The notes: generated by a model not told the origin, from the letters alone. A stretch of DNA of 64,000 nucleotides from CBDCYS01 sp965224215 (GCA_965224215.1 CBDCYS010000055.1:85928-149927), one strand, 5' to 3'; counted from the stretch's first letter, positions 10,290-19,486 are shown. Translations and numbers: made by a program.

Positions 10290-11320
10290 GGTGGGTATCC
10301 GGTTGACTCAGGTAGCCCCAAGATGTAGTATGCCGGCAGATGGAAGATTACCCTCAGAACCTGACAGAGTTCGAGGCCCGTTTTAGCAGTGAGGAGGCCT
10401 GCCGGGAGTATCTGTTCCGGCTGCGCTGGCCGGACGGTTTCCGCTGTCCGGGTTGCGGTTGTGGAAAGTCGTGGCCTTTGCGAAAAGTGCTGCTGCAGTG
10501 CGCTGCGTGTGGGCGCCAAACCTCGGTGACCGCTGGGACCATCTTTCAGGACACGCGCAACCCTTTGCCGTTGTGGTTTCGTGCGATGTGGTGGGTCACC
10601 ACCCAAAAAACCGGAGCCAGCGCTTTGGGACTTCAAAGAGTGTTGGGGCTCAACAGGTACGAAACGGCTTGGACCTGGCTGCACAAAATGCGGCGCGCGA
10701 TGGTGCGGCCGGGACGGGATTTGCTGGCCGGGACGGTGGAAGTCGATGAAAGCTACTGGGGCGGGCTCGAAGAGGGCCTGCGGGGCCGAAACCTGCAAAA
10801 CAAAGCATTGATCGCAGTGGCCGCTCAAGAGGATGGGCGGGGTATCGGCCGGATTCGCATGAAGAGAATCGAGGATGCCTCGGGCGAGAGCCTGTTGCCT
10901 TTCGTGGAGGAGTGCATCGAGCCGGGCAGCGTGGTGCATACCGACGGCTGGCCCGGTTACTCCGGGTTGAAAAAGGAAGGCTACGTCCATCAGGTCACAG
11001 TTGTCAGCAGGCAGGAGCAGTCCGCGTCGGAATTGATGCCCCGCGTCCACCGCGTGATGTCACTGCTCAAGCGCTGGCTGCTGGGCACCCATCAGGGCGC
11101 CGTGAGCCACAAACATCTGGACTACTACCTGGACGAGTTCACCTTCCGTTTCAACCGCCGCAAATCCAAAAGCCGCGGCAAACTCTTCTATCGGCTCGTC
11201 CAGCAGGCGGTAGCCGTGGATCCGGCGACTTACAAGATGATTGTTCACCCGGTTACAGAACCCAAGAAAATCCCCAAACCACAAGATATTGGGGCTACCT
11301 GAGTCAACCGGATACCCATC
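10290..11320 (+). mobile_element. IS1595-family insertion sequence, copy A1 (intact)
   Basis: 1031 bp, bounded by 32-bp terminal inverted repeats beginning GATGGGTATCCGGTTGACTC (one mismatch at the second base of the left end) and flanked by ATGCGCAA on both sides. It carries one uninterrupted transposase gene. A near-identical copy lies at 37816-38845. Insertion is inside the LodB-like gene, in the same orientation. Confidence 0.92.
10340..11302 (+). CDS. IS1595-family transposase
   Basis: 320 residues. An N-terminal zinc ribbon (Cys36, Cys39, Cys54, Cys57 in CPGC and CAAC) precedes a DDE-type catalytic domain of the ISXO2-like class, with Asp136 in VEVDESYWGG and Asp202 in HTDGWPGY, and the conserved FTFRFNRRKS block near the C-terminus. 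The frame is intact from ATG 10340, 50 bp inside the left end, so this is the only copy in the window that could supply active transposase for the element at 37816, whose own gene is frameshifted. Confidence 0.92.
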   Translation: MEDYPQNLTEFEARFSSEEACREYLFRLRWPDGFRCPGCGCGKSWPLRKVLLQCAACGRQTSVTAGTIFQDTRNPLPLWFRAMWWVTTQKTGASALGLQRVLGLNRYETAWTWLHKMRRAMVRPGRDLLAGTVEVDESYWGGLEEGLRGRNLQNKALIAVAAQEDGRGIGRIRMKRIEDASGESLLPFVEECIEPGSVVHTDGWPGYSGLKKEGYVHQVTVVSRQEQSASELMPRVHRVMSLLKRWLLGTHQGAVSHKHLDYYLDEFTFRFNRRKSKSRGKLFYRLVQQAVAVDPATYKMIVHPVTEPKKIPKPQDIGAT

Positions 11321-11328
11321 ATGCGCAA

Positions 11329-12364
11329 TTCTGGTTATCCACTTTACTCTAGTGATGAATCAAGCTATCCTTGGGCTCGCGCTGTTGGCGGCGAAGACCG
11401 AGTCTGTTGAGCGACGCGACGATTTTCCAAAACATCTGGTGGAGTTCACTGAACGGTTTGCCAGCGAGCAAGCTTGCTGCGAGTATCTGCTCGGTGTCCG
11501 CTGGCCAGCGGGGTTCGTTTGTCCGAACTGCTCGGCCACGAAGGGTTGGACGACCCGACGAGGCACGATGTTCTGTAGCGGGTGCCGACGCCAGACCTCT
11601 CCCACGGCGGGAACCATCCTGCACAACTCGCGGGTGCCGCTGCGGAGTTGGTTTCTGGCCATGTGGCTGGCCTGCACTCAGAAAACAGGGCTGAGCGCCA
11701 AGGGTTTGCAGCGTGAACTCGGTCTGGGCAGCTATCAGACCGCCTGGCTGATGTTGCAGAAGTTGCGGCAGGCGGATGGTTCGGCTGGGTCGGGAACGGC
11801 TGGACGGAAGTGTCGAAGTCGACGAGACTTACTTGGGCGGCAAGGAGAAGCACGTTCGCGGGCGAGAGCTGGTGGGCAAAGCCTTGGTTGTGGTTGCGGT
11901 GGAACTGCAGGGCCGCAAAATGGGGCGAATTCGTCTGCGTCATGTCCCCGACGCATCGGGACCGAGTCTGGTGGGTTTTGTGACCGACTGTGTGGCGTCA
12001 GGCAGTCTGGTCCATAGCGACGGCTGGAGGGGTTACCGGGGCTTGAAGAAAGCCGGCTATCGCTATCGGGTCACCCACACAGCGGGAGACTCGCAGATAG
12101 CCGCCGAGGAATTCGCGCATGTCCACCTGGTTGCCTCGCTGCTCAAGCGCTGGTTGGTAGCGACGCACCAAGGGAAGGTGAGTAAAGTGCATCTGCAAGG
12201 CTACCTCGATGAATTCACCTTTCGCTTCAACCGTCGAAAGTCCCGCCACGTAGGCAAGATCTTCCACCGACTCGTCGAACAGTTGGTTCTCCGTAAGGCC
12301 TTGACCTATCGAGACATTATCACCAAGCCCCAGCCCACCAACTAGAGTAAAGTGGATAACCAGA
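11329..12364 (+). mobile_element. IS1595-family insertion sequence, type B
   Basis: About 1036 bp with 25-bp inverted repeats beginning TTCTGGTTATCCACTTTACT, different from those of the adjacent A-type element although the transposases are related. It is inserted into the downstream target copy of the A element: only the 8-bp ATGCGCAA separates them. Its transposase gene is frameshifted. Confidence 0.88.
11355..12345 (+). pseudogene. IS1595-family transposase, frameshifted
   Basis: Starts at ATG 11355 with the zinc ribbon (CPNC, CSGC) and helix-turn region, then loses frame at about 11774, where an extra G in CAGGCGGATGG separates LMLQKLRQA from MVRLGRERLDGSVEVDETYLGG. The second part holds the catalytic Asp residues (VDETYLGG, HSDGWRGY) and the FRFNRRKS motif. 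Related to but clearly distinct from the A-type transposase. A programmed shift is possible in IS elements, but the local sequence is not a slippery heptamer, so a disabling indel is more likely. Confidence 0.85.
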
Positions 12365-12648
12365 ATGCGCAATTTTTTCTACGGGGTGGAAAAGCGGTGG
12401 CCTGCTTCCGCTTTTTGGTGGAGGCGCCAAGAAAGAACCACTTTGCAAGCTTAGGGCGGGAAGTGGTAACGGTGAGCGTGAAGGTGTTGAAAGGGCCGCG
12501 GAGGAATGCGGAGAGCAGTACGCCATCCGCATTCCAGCCAATAATAGCCTACACCTGGAGATTGAAGACATTGTGTTCCGGCCGCCGGAAAGGCCGAGCC
12601 GCAAATCCTTGGTGCGCTACAATCTCTTAGGCCTCAGGCGGAATTCTT

Positions 12649-15342
12649 ATGGTCGGCGGCACTATTAGCCATTACAAGATCCTCGGGAAACTCGGCGAAG
12701 GCGGGATGGGTGTGGTGTACCGGGCTGAAGATACCACGCTTGGCCGCATCGTGGCACTTAAATTCCTCGCCCAGCACTTGCTCGAAGATCAGGAGGCCAG
12801 CAAACGTTTCCACAGGGAAGCCAAGGCCGCTGCTGCCCTCCATCACCCGAACGTCTGTCCTGTATATGAGATCGGTTCGGAAAACGGGCAAATCTTTCTC
12901 GCCATGGCCCTTATTGAGGGTCAAACCATCGAGGCCAGAATAGCGGAGGGACCGCTGCGCCTTGAACACGCCGTCGACATCGCTCAACAGATCGCTCAAG
13001 GACTACAAGCCGCGCATGAAAAAAAAGTAGTCCACCGCGACATCAAGCCCGGCAATGTGATGGTCGATTCCAAGGGGCACGTTACGCTGATGGACTTCGG
13101 CCTAGCGCTACTGAGTGAAGGTTCCGAGCTCAGTCGAGCGGGTACAACCATTGGCACAGCGGCCTACATGAGCCCTGAGCAAGCACAAGGGACCGAGGTG
13201 GACCATCGGACGGACATCTGGGCCCTAGGCTGCGTGCTCTATGAGATGGTTTCCGGGCAGCGGCCATTCAAGGGCCAGTACGACCAGGCGTTGCTGTACG
13301 AGATCGTCCACGAAGAGCCAGAACCACTTACCGGCGTCCGCACGGGCATCCCGCTCGAGCTGGAATGGATTGCCGGGAAGTGTCTGGCGAAGGACCGAGA
13401 CGAACGCTATGAACACACAGACGAACTGCTGCGAGATCTGCGCGGGCTGCAAAAAAAACTGAGGTCAGGCAAACTGACGGTCTCTGACTCTCGGCCGATC
13501 AGTCAGCCGATCAGCGCGGAGACCGGGCCGTTGCCAGCCTATGAACGTCCGTCGGAAGGGATGGTCCAGCCCGATCCCTCCAATCAAACGGCGGCCGCTC
13601 GGTCCCTGTTCGACAGACGGCGACCACTTCTCGCAAGAGCGCTGTTGGTCGTCACGACGTTGGCAGTGTTGGTCATGGCGTTCTTCTACTTCCGCGGGAC
13701 ACCTCAGGAAACACTGGAAGCTCCTCTGCGCCGATTTGCTGTCGCACCTCCGGCGGCACGAGGTTCAGGTGATTCGATTTCCGATATCGCCATCTCACCG
13801 AATGGCCGCCACGTCGCCTTCGTCACAGGACAGGGACCGAACAGCTTCCTGTGGGTCCAGGACCTCGATCGCGAGAAGCCGCGAGGGATCGAGGGAACGG
13901 ACGGGGTGGATGAGCTTTTTTGGTCCCCAGGCAGCGACTTTATCTGCTTCGTCACTCGCCAAGAGGTAAGAAAGGTTCCAACGGGTGGCGGCCCAGTGGT
14001 GACGGTTTGTCGACTTCCGGGGAATCTTTCGTTCGGAGGCACCTGGAGCCGGGACGGGCAATCCATTGTTTTTGGCGCAGGCACAGGGGCTGCTCGAGCA
14101 CTGCAAAGCAAGATCCGAACGCCATCGGGGCCGACAGCCTTGTTGGAGGTGGCATCTCGGGGAGGATCACCTGAGAAGCTTCTCGACGCCGGCAAAGCCA
14201 AGCAGTGGCAGACGGTCGGCTATCCGCATTTGCTGCCCGCTGAAGCAGATGGCAGGTTTCTTCTCTTTGAAGGAAGCAGCAGTTCCGGAGAAACCCAGGT
14301 CGTGTTGCTTAACCTCGACACCATGGAAGGACAGGTTCTGCTACCTGGGCGTCGACCGATCTACTCTTCGACCGGTCACATTATTTATAGCCCCGCTGAC
14401 GGATCACCAAGGATCTGGGCGCTACCGTTTTCTATCGAGAGTTTAAGCCCCACCGGTCAACCCTTTCCGATCGCGGAGAACGCGAGGCGCGCCAGTATCT
14501 CGCTTCGGGGAACAATGGCCTATCTTGATGCCGGGAGTGAGCAACTGATCTCGCGCGACCGGGGCGGCAACGAGCTCGCGACAATCGGTCAACCACAAGA
14601 AGGCATCAGTCATGTCGCACTTTCGCCGGACGGCCGTATGGTCGCGGTCCATGGATTCGAGAACGGCAATTCTGACATATGGCTGCATGAGGTAGACCGT
14701 GACATCAAAACGCGCTTGACGGACCTGATTAGCATTGACATGCGCCCGATCTGGTCACCTACGGGAGAAGACGTCGCGTTCAGTGCGCAAAGTGCAGATA
14801 ACATGAACATCTTTCTCGTAAGAGCGGATGGCGCTACAGAAGCAAGACCCTTTCTCGCAACCCCCTCGATCGAATCGATAACCGACTGGTCGAGGGACGG
14901 CAAATACTTGCTCTACCTCAAAAGAACCGAGCTCAGCTCGGCGGGTGATCTCTGGTATTTGAAGGTTGCAGAAGCCGGCGGCACCGGTGAGTCTGTCCCC
15001 TTTCTGCAAAGTCCCGCGGATGAGACGGCCGCGACGTTGTCGCCAGATGGCCGCTTCATCGCATACATCTCTAATGAGTCAGGTCGCCGCGAGTTGTATG
15101 TTAGACCCTTTCCCAAGGGACAAGGAAGGTGGCGTATCTCGACTAACGGCGCGCGGCAGGCCCGCTGGCGTCGCGACGGCAAAGAACTGTTCTACATCGA
15201 AGAGGACACGCTGGTGGCAGTGGGTGTAAAGACGCAGCCGACTTTTTCGGCGGATCAGTGGAACGACTTTTCGAATCAACCCACTTCCAAGATTCTGACT
15301 CTCACGTGTACGATGTTTCGGCGGACGGGCAGCGCTTCATAA
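12649..15342 (+). CDS. Ser/Thr protein kinase with beta-propeller sensor domain
   Basis: A bacterial Hanks-type kinase: glycine loop LGEGGMGVVY (15-24), Lys38, HRDIKPGN (129-136) with catalytic Asp131, DFG at 149-151 and the SPE activation-loop end. A transmembrane segment at about 331-348 (ALLVVTTLAVLVMAFFYF) separates the cytoplasmic kinase from an extracytoplasmic propeller of TolB/WD40-like repeats (SPDGRMVAV, SPDGRFIAYIS, RRDGKELFY), an architecture frequent in Acidobacteriota. Near 15270 the frame changes: the normal C-terminal sequence THFQDSDSHVYDVSADGQRF lies in another frame, ending with TAG at 15435-15437. The kinase domain is unaffected, so a truncated propeller is the likely consequence if the indel is real. 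Confidence 0.88.
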   Translation: MVGGTISHYKILGKLGEGGMGVVYRAEDTTLGRIVALKFLAQHLLEDQEASKRFHREAKAAAALHHPNVCPVYEIGSENGQIFLAMALIEGQTIEARIAEGPLRLEHAVDIAQQIAQGLQAAHEKKVVHRDIKPGNVMVDSKGHVTLMDFGLALLSEGSELSRAGTTIGTAAYMSPEQAQGTEVDHRTDIWALGCVLYEMVSGQRPFKGQYDQALLYEIVHEEPEPLTGVRTGIPLELEWIAGKCLAKDRDERYEHTDELLRDLRGLQKKLRSGKLTVSDSRPISQPISAETGPLPAYERPSEGMVQPDPSNQTAAARSLFDRRRPLLARALLVVTTLAVLVMAFFYFRGTPQETLEAPLRRFAVAPPAARGSGDSISDIAISPNGRHVAFVTGQGPNSFLWVQDLDREKPRGIEGTDGVDELFWSPGSDFICFVTRQEVRKVPTGGGPVVTVCRLPGNLSFGGTWSRDGQSIVFGAGTGAARALQSKIRTPSGPTALLEVASRGGSPEKLLDAGKAKQWQTVGYPHLLPAEADGRFLLFEGSSSSGETQVVLLNLDTMEGQVLLPGRRPIYSSTGHIIYSPADGSPRIWALPFSIESLSPTGQPFPIAENARRASISLRGTMAYLDAGSEQLISRDRGGNELATIGQPQEGISHVALSPDGRMVAVHGFENGNSDIWLHEVDRDIKTRLTDLISIDMRPIWSPTGEDVAFSAQSADNMNIFLVRADGATEARPFLATPSIESITDWSRDGKYLLYLKRTELSSAGDLWYLKVAEAGGTGESVPFLQSPADETAATLSPDGRFIAYISNESGRRELYVRPFPKGQGRWRISTNGARQARWRRDGKELFYIEEDTLVAVGVKTQPTFSADQWNDFSNQPTSKILTLTCTMFRRTGSAS

Positions 15343-15437
15343 TCCCCGAGCCGCTTGAAGAGGAAGGGCGTGCCACCATTCGCGTGGTGCAAAATTGGGT
15401 TGCCGAGTTCAAAGACCAGCAGGGCAGAGCGGAATAG

Positions 15438-15773
15438 GGTCCACGTTAAGAGTGCCCTCCGAGCACCGCGCTGAACCAGGAACCCGGCTGCTGCTAGCTT
15501 GATTGCTCTCGAGGCTCGGGTAGGCTGACCTGCCAAGTTTCGGAGAAAACAACTGGGTCGAGGCCAGAGGTCGCGCTTGACTCGCTGCGGGCGCTGCCAG
15601 TAGGCACAAGATACGCGGTGACGTTGTTTTCGCTCTGCCGAGACGGTCTCCTCACGACTGCAGGGGACTGCTCGGCACGATCATTTGCTCCTGCTCCAGT
15701 ACTCCAGATGATTGCGCTTTCTAGGTAAACTTGCTCGGCACGATCACTTATTCCGGATGATCGCGTTTTCCAG
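15438..15773. other. non-coding stretch with repeats before galK
   Basis: No gene seen. The last 110 bp hold an exact 15-bp direct repeat, TGCTCGGCACGATCA, at 15669-15683 and 15732-15746, and three related blocks CCAGATGATTG / CCGGATGATCG / CCAGATGATTG at about 15704, 15753 and 15770, the last overlapping the galK start codon. Confidence 0.55.
15669..15746. repeat. 15-bp direct repeats upstream of galK
   Basis: TGCTCGGCACGATCA occurs at 15669 and 15732, a 63-bp period, within a longer imperfect duplication. It could be a tandem duplication scar or a pair of regulator sites; the 6-turn spacing (63 bp) would allow looping. Confidence 0.6.
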
Positions 15774-17030
15774 ATGATTGAGGATAGGCCGATCCGAACG
15801 ACACCCGAGCAGCGCAGCGAACGGCTTAGTGGCCGCTTCGTTGAGCGTTATGGCGAGGAGCCGCGAGTCTATCACGCCCCTGGCCGCGTCAACCTCATTG
15901 GCGAGCACACCGACTATACCGGTGGGTTCGTGATGCCCGTGGCACTCGACTTGTTCACTCGGGTCGCCATTCGTCCCCGCCCGGACCGGCGAATCAGCGC
16001 TTTCTCCGAGGCTGTGGCGGGGCGATGCGAATTCGACCTGGATCAGGCTGGCGAGCGGGGCTCCTCGGCGCAGGTGGGCGGGAACGGGAACTCTAGCTGG
16101 GGCCGCTACATCCAAGGCGTCGCGGTCATGATCGAGCGGGCCGGCTACCGGCTTCGCGGGGCGGATGTGATGGTATCCAGCGACGTCCCGGTCGGCTCGG
16201 GCCTGAGCTCGTCGGCTGCACTTGAAGTCGCAACGGCGTTTGCGCTGTTGGCGGAGGCTAGTGACGCGACGGAAGCCTTCGAGATCGACCCTTCCGCGCT
16301 CGCGAAGATCTGCCTCCGGGCGGAGAATGAGTTCGTGGGCGTGCAGTGCGGCATTATGGATCAAATGGCGGCGGCCAGTTGCATCGCGGATCATGCATTG
16401 CTGCTGGATTGCCGCAGCCTGCGTTCTCGTCATTTGCCGATCCCCCGAGCTGCAAAAATCGTCGTCGCAAACACGATGGTTCGACACGAGCATGGGGAAG
16501 GGCAGTACAACATCCGGTGCAAGGAATGCACGGACAGCACGCAGCTTCTCTCCCAAGCGCGCGGCGCGGCGTTGACGCTAAGGGACTTGAAGCCGGCCGA
16601 TCTGCCCGAAGCGGGACGAGTGCTGCCGGAGAAGTTGTTTCAACGCGTTCGACATGTCGTTACTGAGAACGACCGCGTTCAACAGTCCGCCCAAGCGTTG
16701 GAAGCGGAGGACGTCCCTACATTCGGTACGCTGATGAATGAGTCGCACGACAGCTTGAAGGACGATTACGAGGTGAGTTGCCCGGAACTGGATCGAATGG
16801 TTGATCTTGCCAGGAGTGTAGGCGGTGTTTTCGGGTCGCGAATGACGGGCGGCGGCTTCGGAGGTTGCACCGTTAGCCTGGTCGCGGCGGATCGAGTTGA
16901 GGAGTTCGTTGGCTCCGTTTCGCAAGGTTACTTCGAATCGACAGGCATAAAGCCCTGGATGCACGTTTGCACGGCCTCCTCGGGGGTTTGCCGAATCTAT
17001 CCGGCGAAGGATCAGGGGCCGCAGGGTTGA
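15774..17030 (+). CDS. galK: galactokinase
   Basis: 418 residues of the GHMP kinase family; phosphorylates alpha-D-galactose with ATP to galactose 1-phosphate, the first step of the Leloir pathway in the cytoplasm. All three signatures are present: GRVNLIGEHTDYTGG (37-51), the ATP loop PVGSGLSSSAALEVA (about 139-153), and GSRMTGGGFGGC (about 354-365); MDQMAAA follows the catalytic base region. Length is slightly above the usual 380-390 residues. No galT or galE neighbour is seen. The start at 15774 overlaps a repeat block and has no clear ribosome-binding site, so the exact N-terminus is uncertain. A terminator follows. Confidence 0.95.
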   Translation: MIEDRPIRTTPEQRSERLSGRFVERYGEEPRVYHAPGRVNLIGEHTDYTGGFVMPVALDLFTRVAIRPRPDRRISAFSEAVAGRCEFDLDQAGERGSSAQVGGNGNSSWGRYIQGVAVMIERAGYRLRGADVMVSSDVPVGSGLSSSAALEVATAFALLAEASDATEAFEIDPSALAKICLRAENEFVGVQCGIMDQMAAASCIADHALLLDCRSLRSRHLPIPRAAKIVVANTMVRHEHGEGQYNIRCKECTDSTQLLSQARGAALTLRDLKPADLPEAGRVLPEKLFQRVRHVVTENDRVQQSAQALEAEDVPTFGTLMNESHDSLKDDYEVSCPELDRMVDLARSVGGVFGSRMTGGGFGGCTVSLVAADRVEEFVGSVSQGYFESTGIKPWMHVCTASSGVCRIYPAKDQGPQG

Positions 17031-17063
17031 ACGGGTTCCAGGAGTTCATCTAGGAGCGAAGGG

Positions 17064-17095
17064 GATCCGCCGCACGCCTACCTCGGCGGATTTTC
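17064..17095 (+). terminator. intrinsic terminator after galK
   Basis: ATCCGCCG (17065-17072) pairs with CGGCGGAT (17084-17091) across an 11-nt loop and runs into TTTT. It lies 34 nt after the galK stop and ends that transcript. Confidence 0.75.
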
Positions 17096-17231
17096 CGTTG
17101 CGTAGCCCTGAAGGTGGTCAAGCCCGGTCCCCCGGAGACTCCGTCGAATCTCCCGTCCCCGGATTGTGCGGACATAACCTTCGAACTAACCGCTGCCGCT
17201 GAGCAGCATCAAGAATTGAGTACAACCAAGA

Positions 17232-18782
17232 TTGAAGTACGACCTCATCATCATCGGCGGCGGCATCAACGGCTGCGCCCTCGCGCGCCTGGCCTCGGCT
17301 AACGGCCTCTCCGTTGCCTTGCTGGAGAAGAACGACTTTGGATCAGGCGTCACGAGCCGCTCGACTCGCTTGATCCACGGCGGTCTGCGGTATCTCGAAA
17401 GCGGACGAATCGGACTGGTTCGCGAGTCGTTGCGGGAACGCCGGGCCCTTCTGCGAAACTTCCCCGGACAGGTCAAGATCCAACCGTTTCTGATTCCCGT
17501 CTACAAGTCGGATAGAAGGCGGCCGTTCTACATTTCCATTGGGCTGCATCTTTATCAGTGGCTGGCGGGTGACGCTGAACTGGGCGGGTTCAAGCGGCTT
17601 TCGATTGACGAAATCAGAGCGTTGGCGCCGCGTCTGGATACAAGAGACCTGTCGGCGGCATTCCTTTATCACGACTGTCAGGCAACCTATCCGGAACGGT
17701 TGTCTTTGGAGATGGCGCTCCAAGCGGAAGATGCGGGAGCGGCGATCCACAACCACACCAAGGTGGATGGCTTTCTCATTGGCACGAGCGGGGTCGAGGG
17801 CGTGCGAGCGAGGGGACCCGAAGGCGAGCGCACGCTGCGATCGAGGCTCGTCATCAATGCGGCCGGGCCGTGGATTGACTCCGTGCGAGCGCTGATTCCG
17901 GGCGGGCCTGGGAAGCGACTCGTCACCAGACTCAACGGCGCGCACATCGTGATCAGGCCCTTCACGGGAGCTCCCGCGGCGGCGGTTTATCACGAGGCGC
18001 GCTCCGATGGCCGGCCGTTCTTCGTGATCCCGTGGCGCGGATTGACCCTGATTGGTACGACAGAGACGTCCTTCGAAGGCGACCCTGACCGGGTGACGCC
18101 AACCGAGGGGGAAATTCGCTATCTGCTCGATGAGACGAACGGCCTCTTCCCTGGCGCGCAACTAAGCCGCGCGTCGATTCTTTATGCCTACGCAGGTTCG
18201 CGGCCGCTCTTGCACGTTCATGGAGAAAGCATGAATAGGGCGTCGCGCGATCATTCGATCTACGATCACGAAAAAGAAGAAGGACTCAAAGGCCTGCTGA
18301 CTTTGGTCGGCGGCAAGTTGACTACCGCGCCTTCATTCGCGAGAGAGGCGCTGAAGATCGCTGCGACGAAGGTCGGTGCCGCGCCGCCTCGTGATTCGCA
18401 AACGACGGTGAATCTAGAGGGTGTCTGCCCCAGACTGGCCGAGATCTATGGGCCGCGTGCACGGGATGTCGAAGAGTTCATTCGCAAAACCGTCGGAGGG
18501 TCAGTTCCCGCGCTCAGCGGTGCTGAAACAACCGTTGGCGAGATCGTTTACGCTGTCGAGCATGAGAAAGCAAGAACGCTCGGGGACATCCTGTTCAGGC
18601 GGACCGGTCTGGCGTTTGACCCGGCATACGACGCATCTTGGCCGCTGCGGGTCCTTGAGATTGTGACGGGCGCGGAAGGCTGGACGGCAACTGCTCCGGA
18701 CCACGCGCTGGCCGAATACGAGGCCGAGCGAAATGCGTTTCTCGTTGGATGCGCATCCGAACGAGGGGACTACCCTGGGTAG
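17232..18782 (+). CDS. glpD: glycerol-3-phosphate dehydrogenase (FAD)
   Basis: 516 residues. Oxidises sn-glycerol 3-phosphate to dihydroxyacetone phosphate and passes electrons to quinone at the membrane. Evidence: dinucleotide-binding GGGINGCALA at 9-18, the GlpD signature SRSTRLIHGGLRYLE, the central LVINAAGPW strand, and GGKLTTAPSFA near the C-terminus with the helical cap domain. The only possible start is TTG 17232, since a stop (17217-17219) precedes it in frame and the Rossmann motif begins at residue 4. No glpK or glpF is adjacent. Subunit class (GlpD versus GlpA) is inferred from length and single-gene context. Confidence 0.9.
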   Translation: MKYDLIIIGGGINGCALARLASANGLSVALLEKNDFGSGVTSRSTRLIHGGLRYLESGRIGLVRESLRERRALLRNFPGQVKIQPFLIPVYKSDRRRPFYISIGLHLYQWLAGDAELGGFKRLSIDEIRALAPRLDTRDLSAAFLYHDCQATYPERLSLEMALQAEDAGAAIHNHTKVDGFLIGTSGVEGVRARGPEGERTLRSRLVINAAGPWIDSVRALIPGGPGKRLVTRLNGAHIVIRPFTGAPAAAVYHEARSDGRPFFVIPWRGLTLIGTTETSFEGDPDRVTPTEGEIRYLLDETNGLFPGAQLSRASILYAYAGSRPLLHVHGESMNRASRDHSIYDHEKEEGLKGLLTLVGGKLTTAPSFAREALKIAATKVGAAPPRDSQTTVNLEGVCPRLAEIYGPRARDVEEFIRKTVGGSVPALSGAETTVGEIVYAVEHEKARTLGDILFRRTGLAFDPAYDASWPLRVLEIVTGAEGWTATAPDHALAEYEAERNAFLVGCASERGDYPG

Positions 18783-18865
18783 CCGAACGACAACTACGCA
18801 GGTTTCCTGAAGGGGTTACGCGCGTATCTCCTATGCTATGATCGTGTTTCCAATTTGAGAGGTGC

Positions 18866-19486
18866 GTGCAGTTGGTAGACCTTGAGAAAAAGCAGGTAAA
18901 TCTGGGAAGATTCGCGGCCCGCGCGGTGGCGGACTTCGAGAGAAAGGTGGGAGCGATTCCGACCTCACCATTCTTGGCGCAAAAGCTGGTTCGGCCGCTG
19001 CCACTCGAGCGCGCCAGACGGGTCGTGGAATTGGGAGCCGGAAAGGGGATGATCACCCGCTTGCTGCTGGACCGGATGCCGGCCAGCAGCCGCTTGATCG
19101 CCATCGAGATCGATCCCGAGTTAGCTCAACACCTCCGATCGAGATTCTCGGATCCACGCCTGGAAGTGATCAACGCCTGCGCCGGATCAGCTCGTGAGGA
19201 GCTGCGCCGCAGAGGCTGGGGGCGAGTGGACGTGGCAGTTGCCTCGGTTGCATTCGGCTTTTTGACCGACTCGAAAGCCCACGAAATCTTCTCTTCCGTC
19301 AAGCCGTTCCTTGGCGAGGATAGTATTTTTACCCTCTATCAATATGCTCACCGGATGAAGATGCTGGAGGGACGTTTTTCCTACTTTGATATCAGCCAGC
19401 TACTCGACCAACACTTCCCCAAGATCGAGCGCAGGGCATTCTGGCCCAATCTTCCTCCCGCGTTCATTTTTGATTGCCGCATGTGA
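18866..19486 (+). CDS. class I SAM-dependent methyltransferase, phospholipid N-methyltransferase-like
   Basis: 206 residues starting at GTG 18866. A Rossmann-type methyltransferase: motif I VVELGAGKGMITRLLL, acidic motif II end in LIAIEIDPELAQ, then VDVAVASVAF in place of motif IV. The layout and the N-terminal IPTSPFLAQKLVRPL match PmtA-like phospholipid N-methyltransferases and KsgA-related enzymes; PmtA-like methylation of phosphatidylethanolamine is a reasonable guess only. The gene ends in GATTGCCGCATGTGAC, which is repeated immediately downstream. Confidence 0.7.
   Translation: MQLVDLEKKQVNLGRFAARAVADFERKVGAIPTSPFLAQKLVRPLPLERARRVVELGAGKGMITRLLLDRMPASSRLIAIEIDPELAQHLRSRFSDPRLEVINACAGSAREELRRRGWGRVDVAVASVAFGFLTDSKAHEIFSSVKPFLGEDSIFTLYQYAHRMKMLEGRFSYFDISQLLDQHFPKIERRAFWPNLPPAFIFDCRM

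Larger units (their letters stand above)
10282..12372. repeat. three copies of target-site duplication ATGCGCAA
   Basis: Copies at 10282-10289, 11321-11328 and 12365-12372 bracket the two IS elements. The octamer length fits the 8-bp duplication made by IS1595-family transposases. For the second element the edge is ambiguous by one base because the repeat can be read as ATGCGCAAT. Confidence 0.85.
9258..12454 (+). pseudogene. LodB-like FAD-dependent CTQ maturase, frameshifted and split by two IS
   Basis: A flavoprotein related to tryptophan halogenases and to LodB, which makes the cysteine tryptophylquinone of LodA. The FAD-binding GGGPAG lies near the start, with GESIPPD and GWHLDRRRFDRFLARK in the usual order. 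At about 9850 one base is gained or lost: the frame moves from FFELPAS to TMLEAVEYGWWYAARLP, again normal family sequence (WLAVGDAASAYDP, SQGIHKALSDG). At 10282-10289 the gene reaches ATGCGCAA and is interrupted by two consecutive IS elements. After the last copy of ATGCGCAA (12365) the frame resumes as NFFYGVEKRWPASAFW and stops at 12452-12454, a typical end for the family. Removing both IS restores the 3' half exactly. Confidence 0.85.

Noticed and set aside
11355..12345. Programmed frameshift in the type-B transposase
   Set aside because: The junction lacks a slippery heptamer of the A-AAA-AAG kind and the related A-type transposase is made in one frame.
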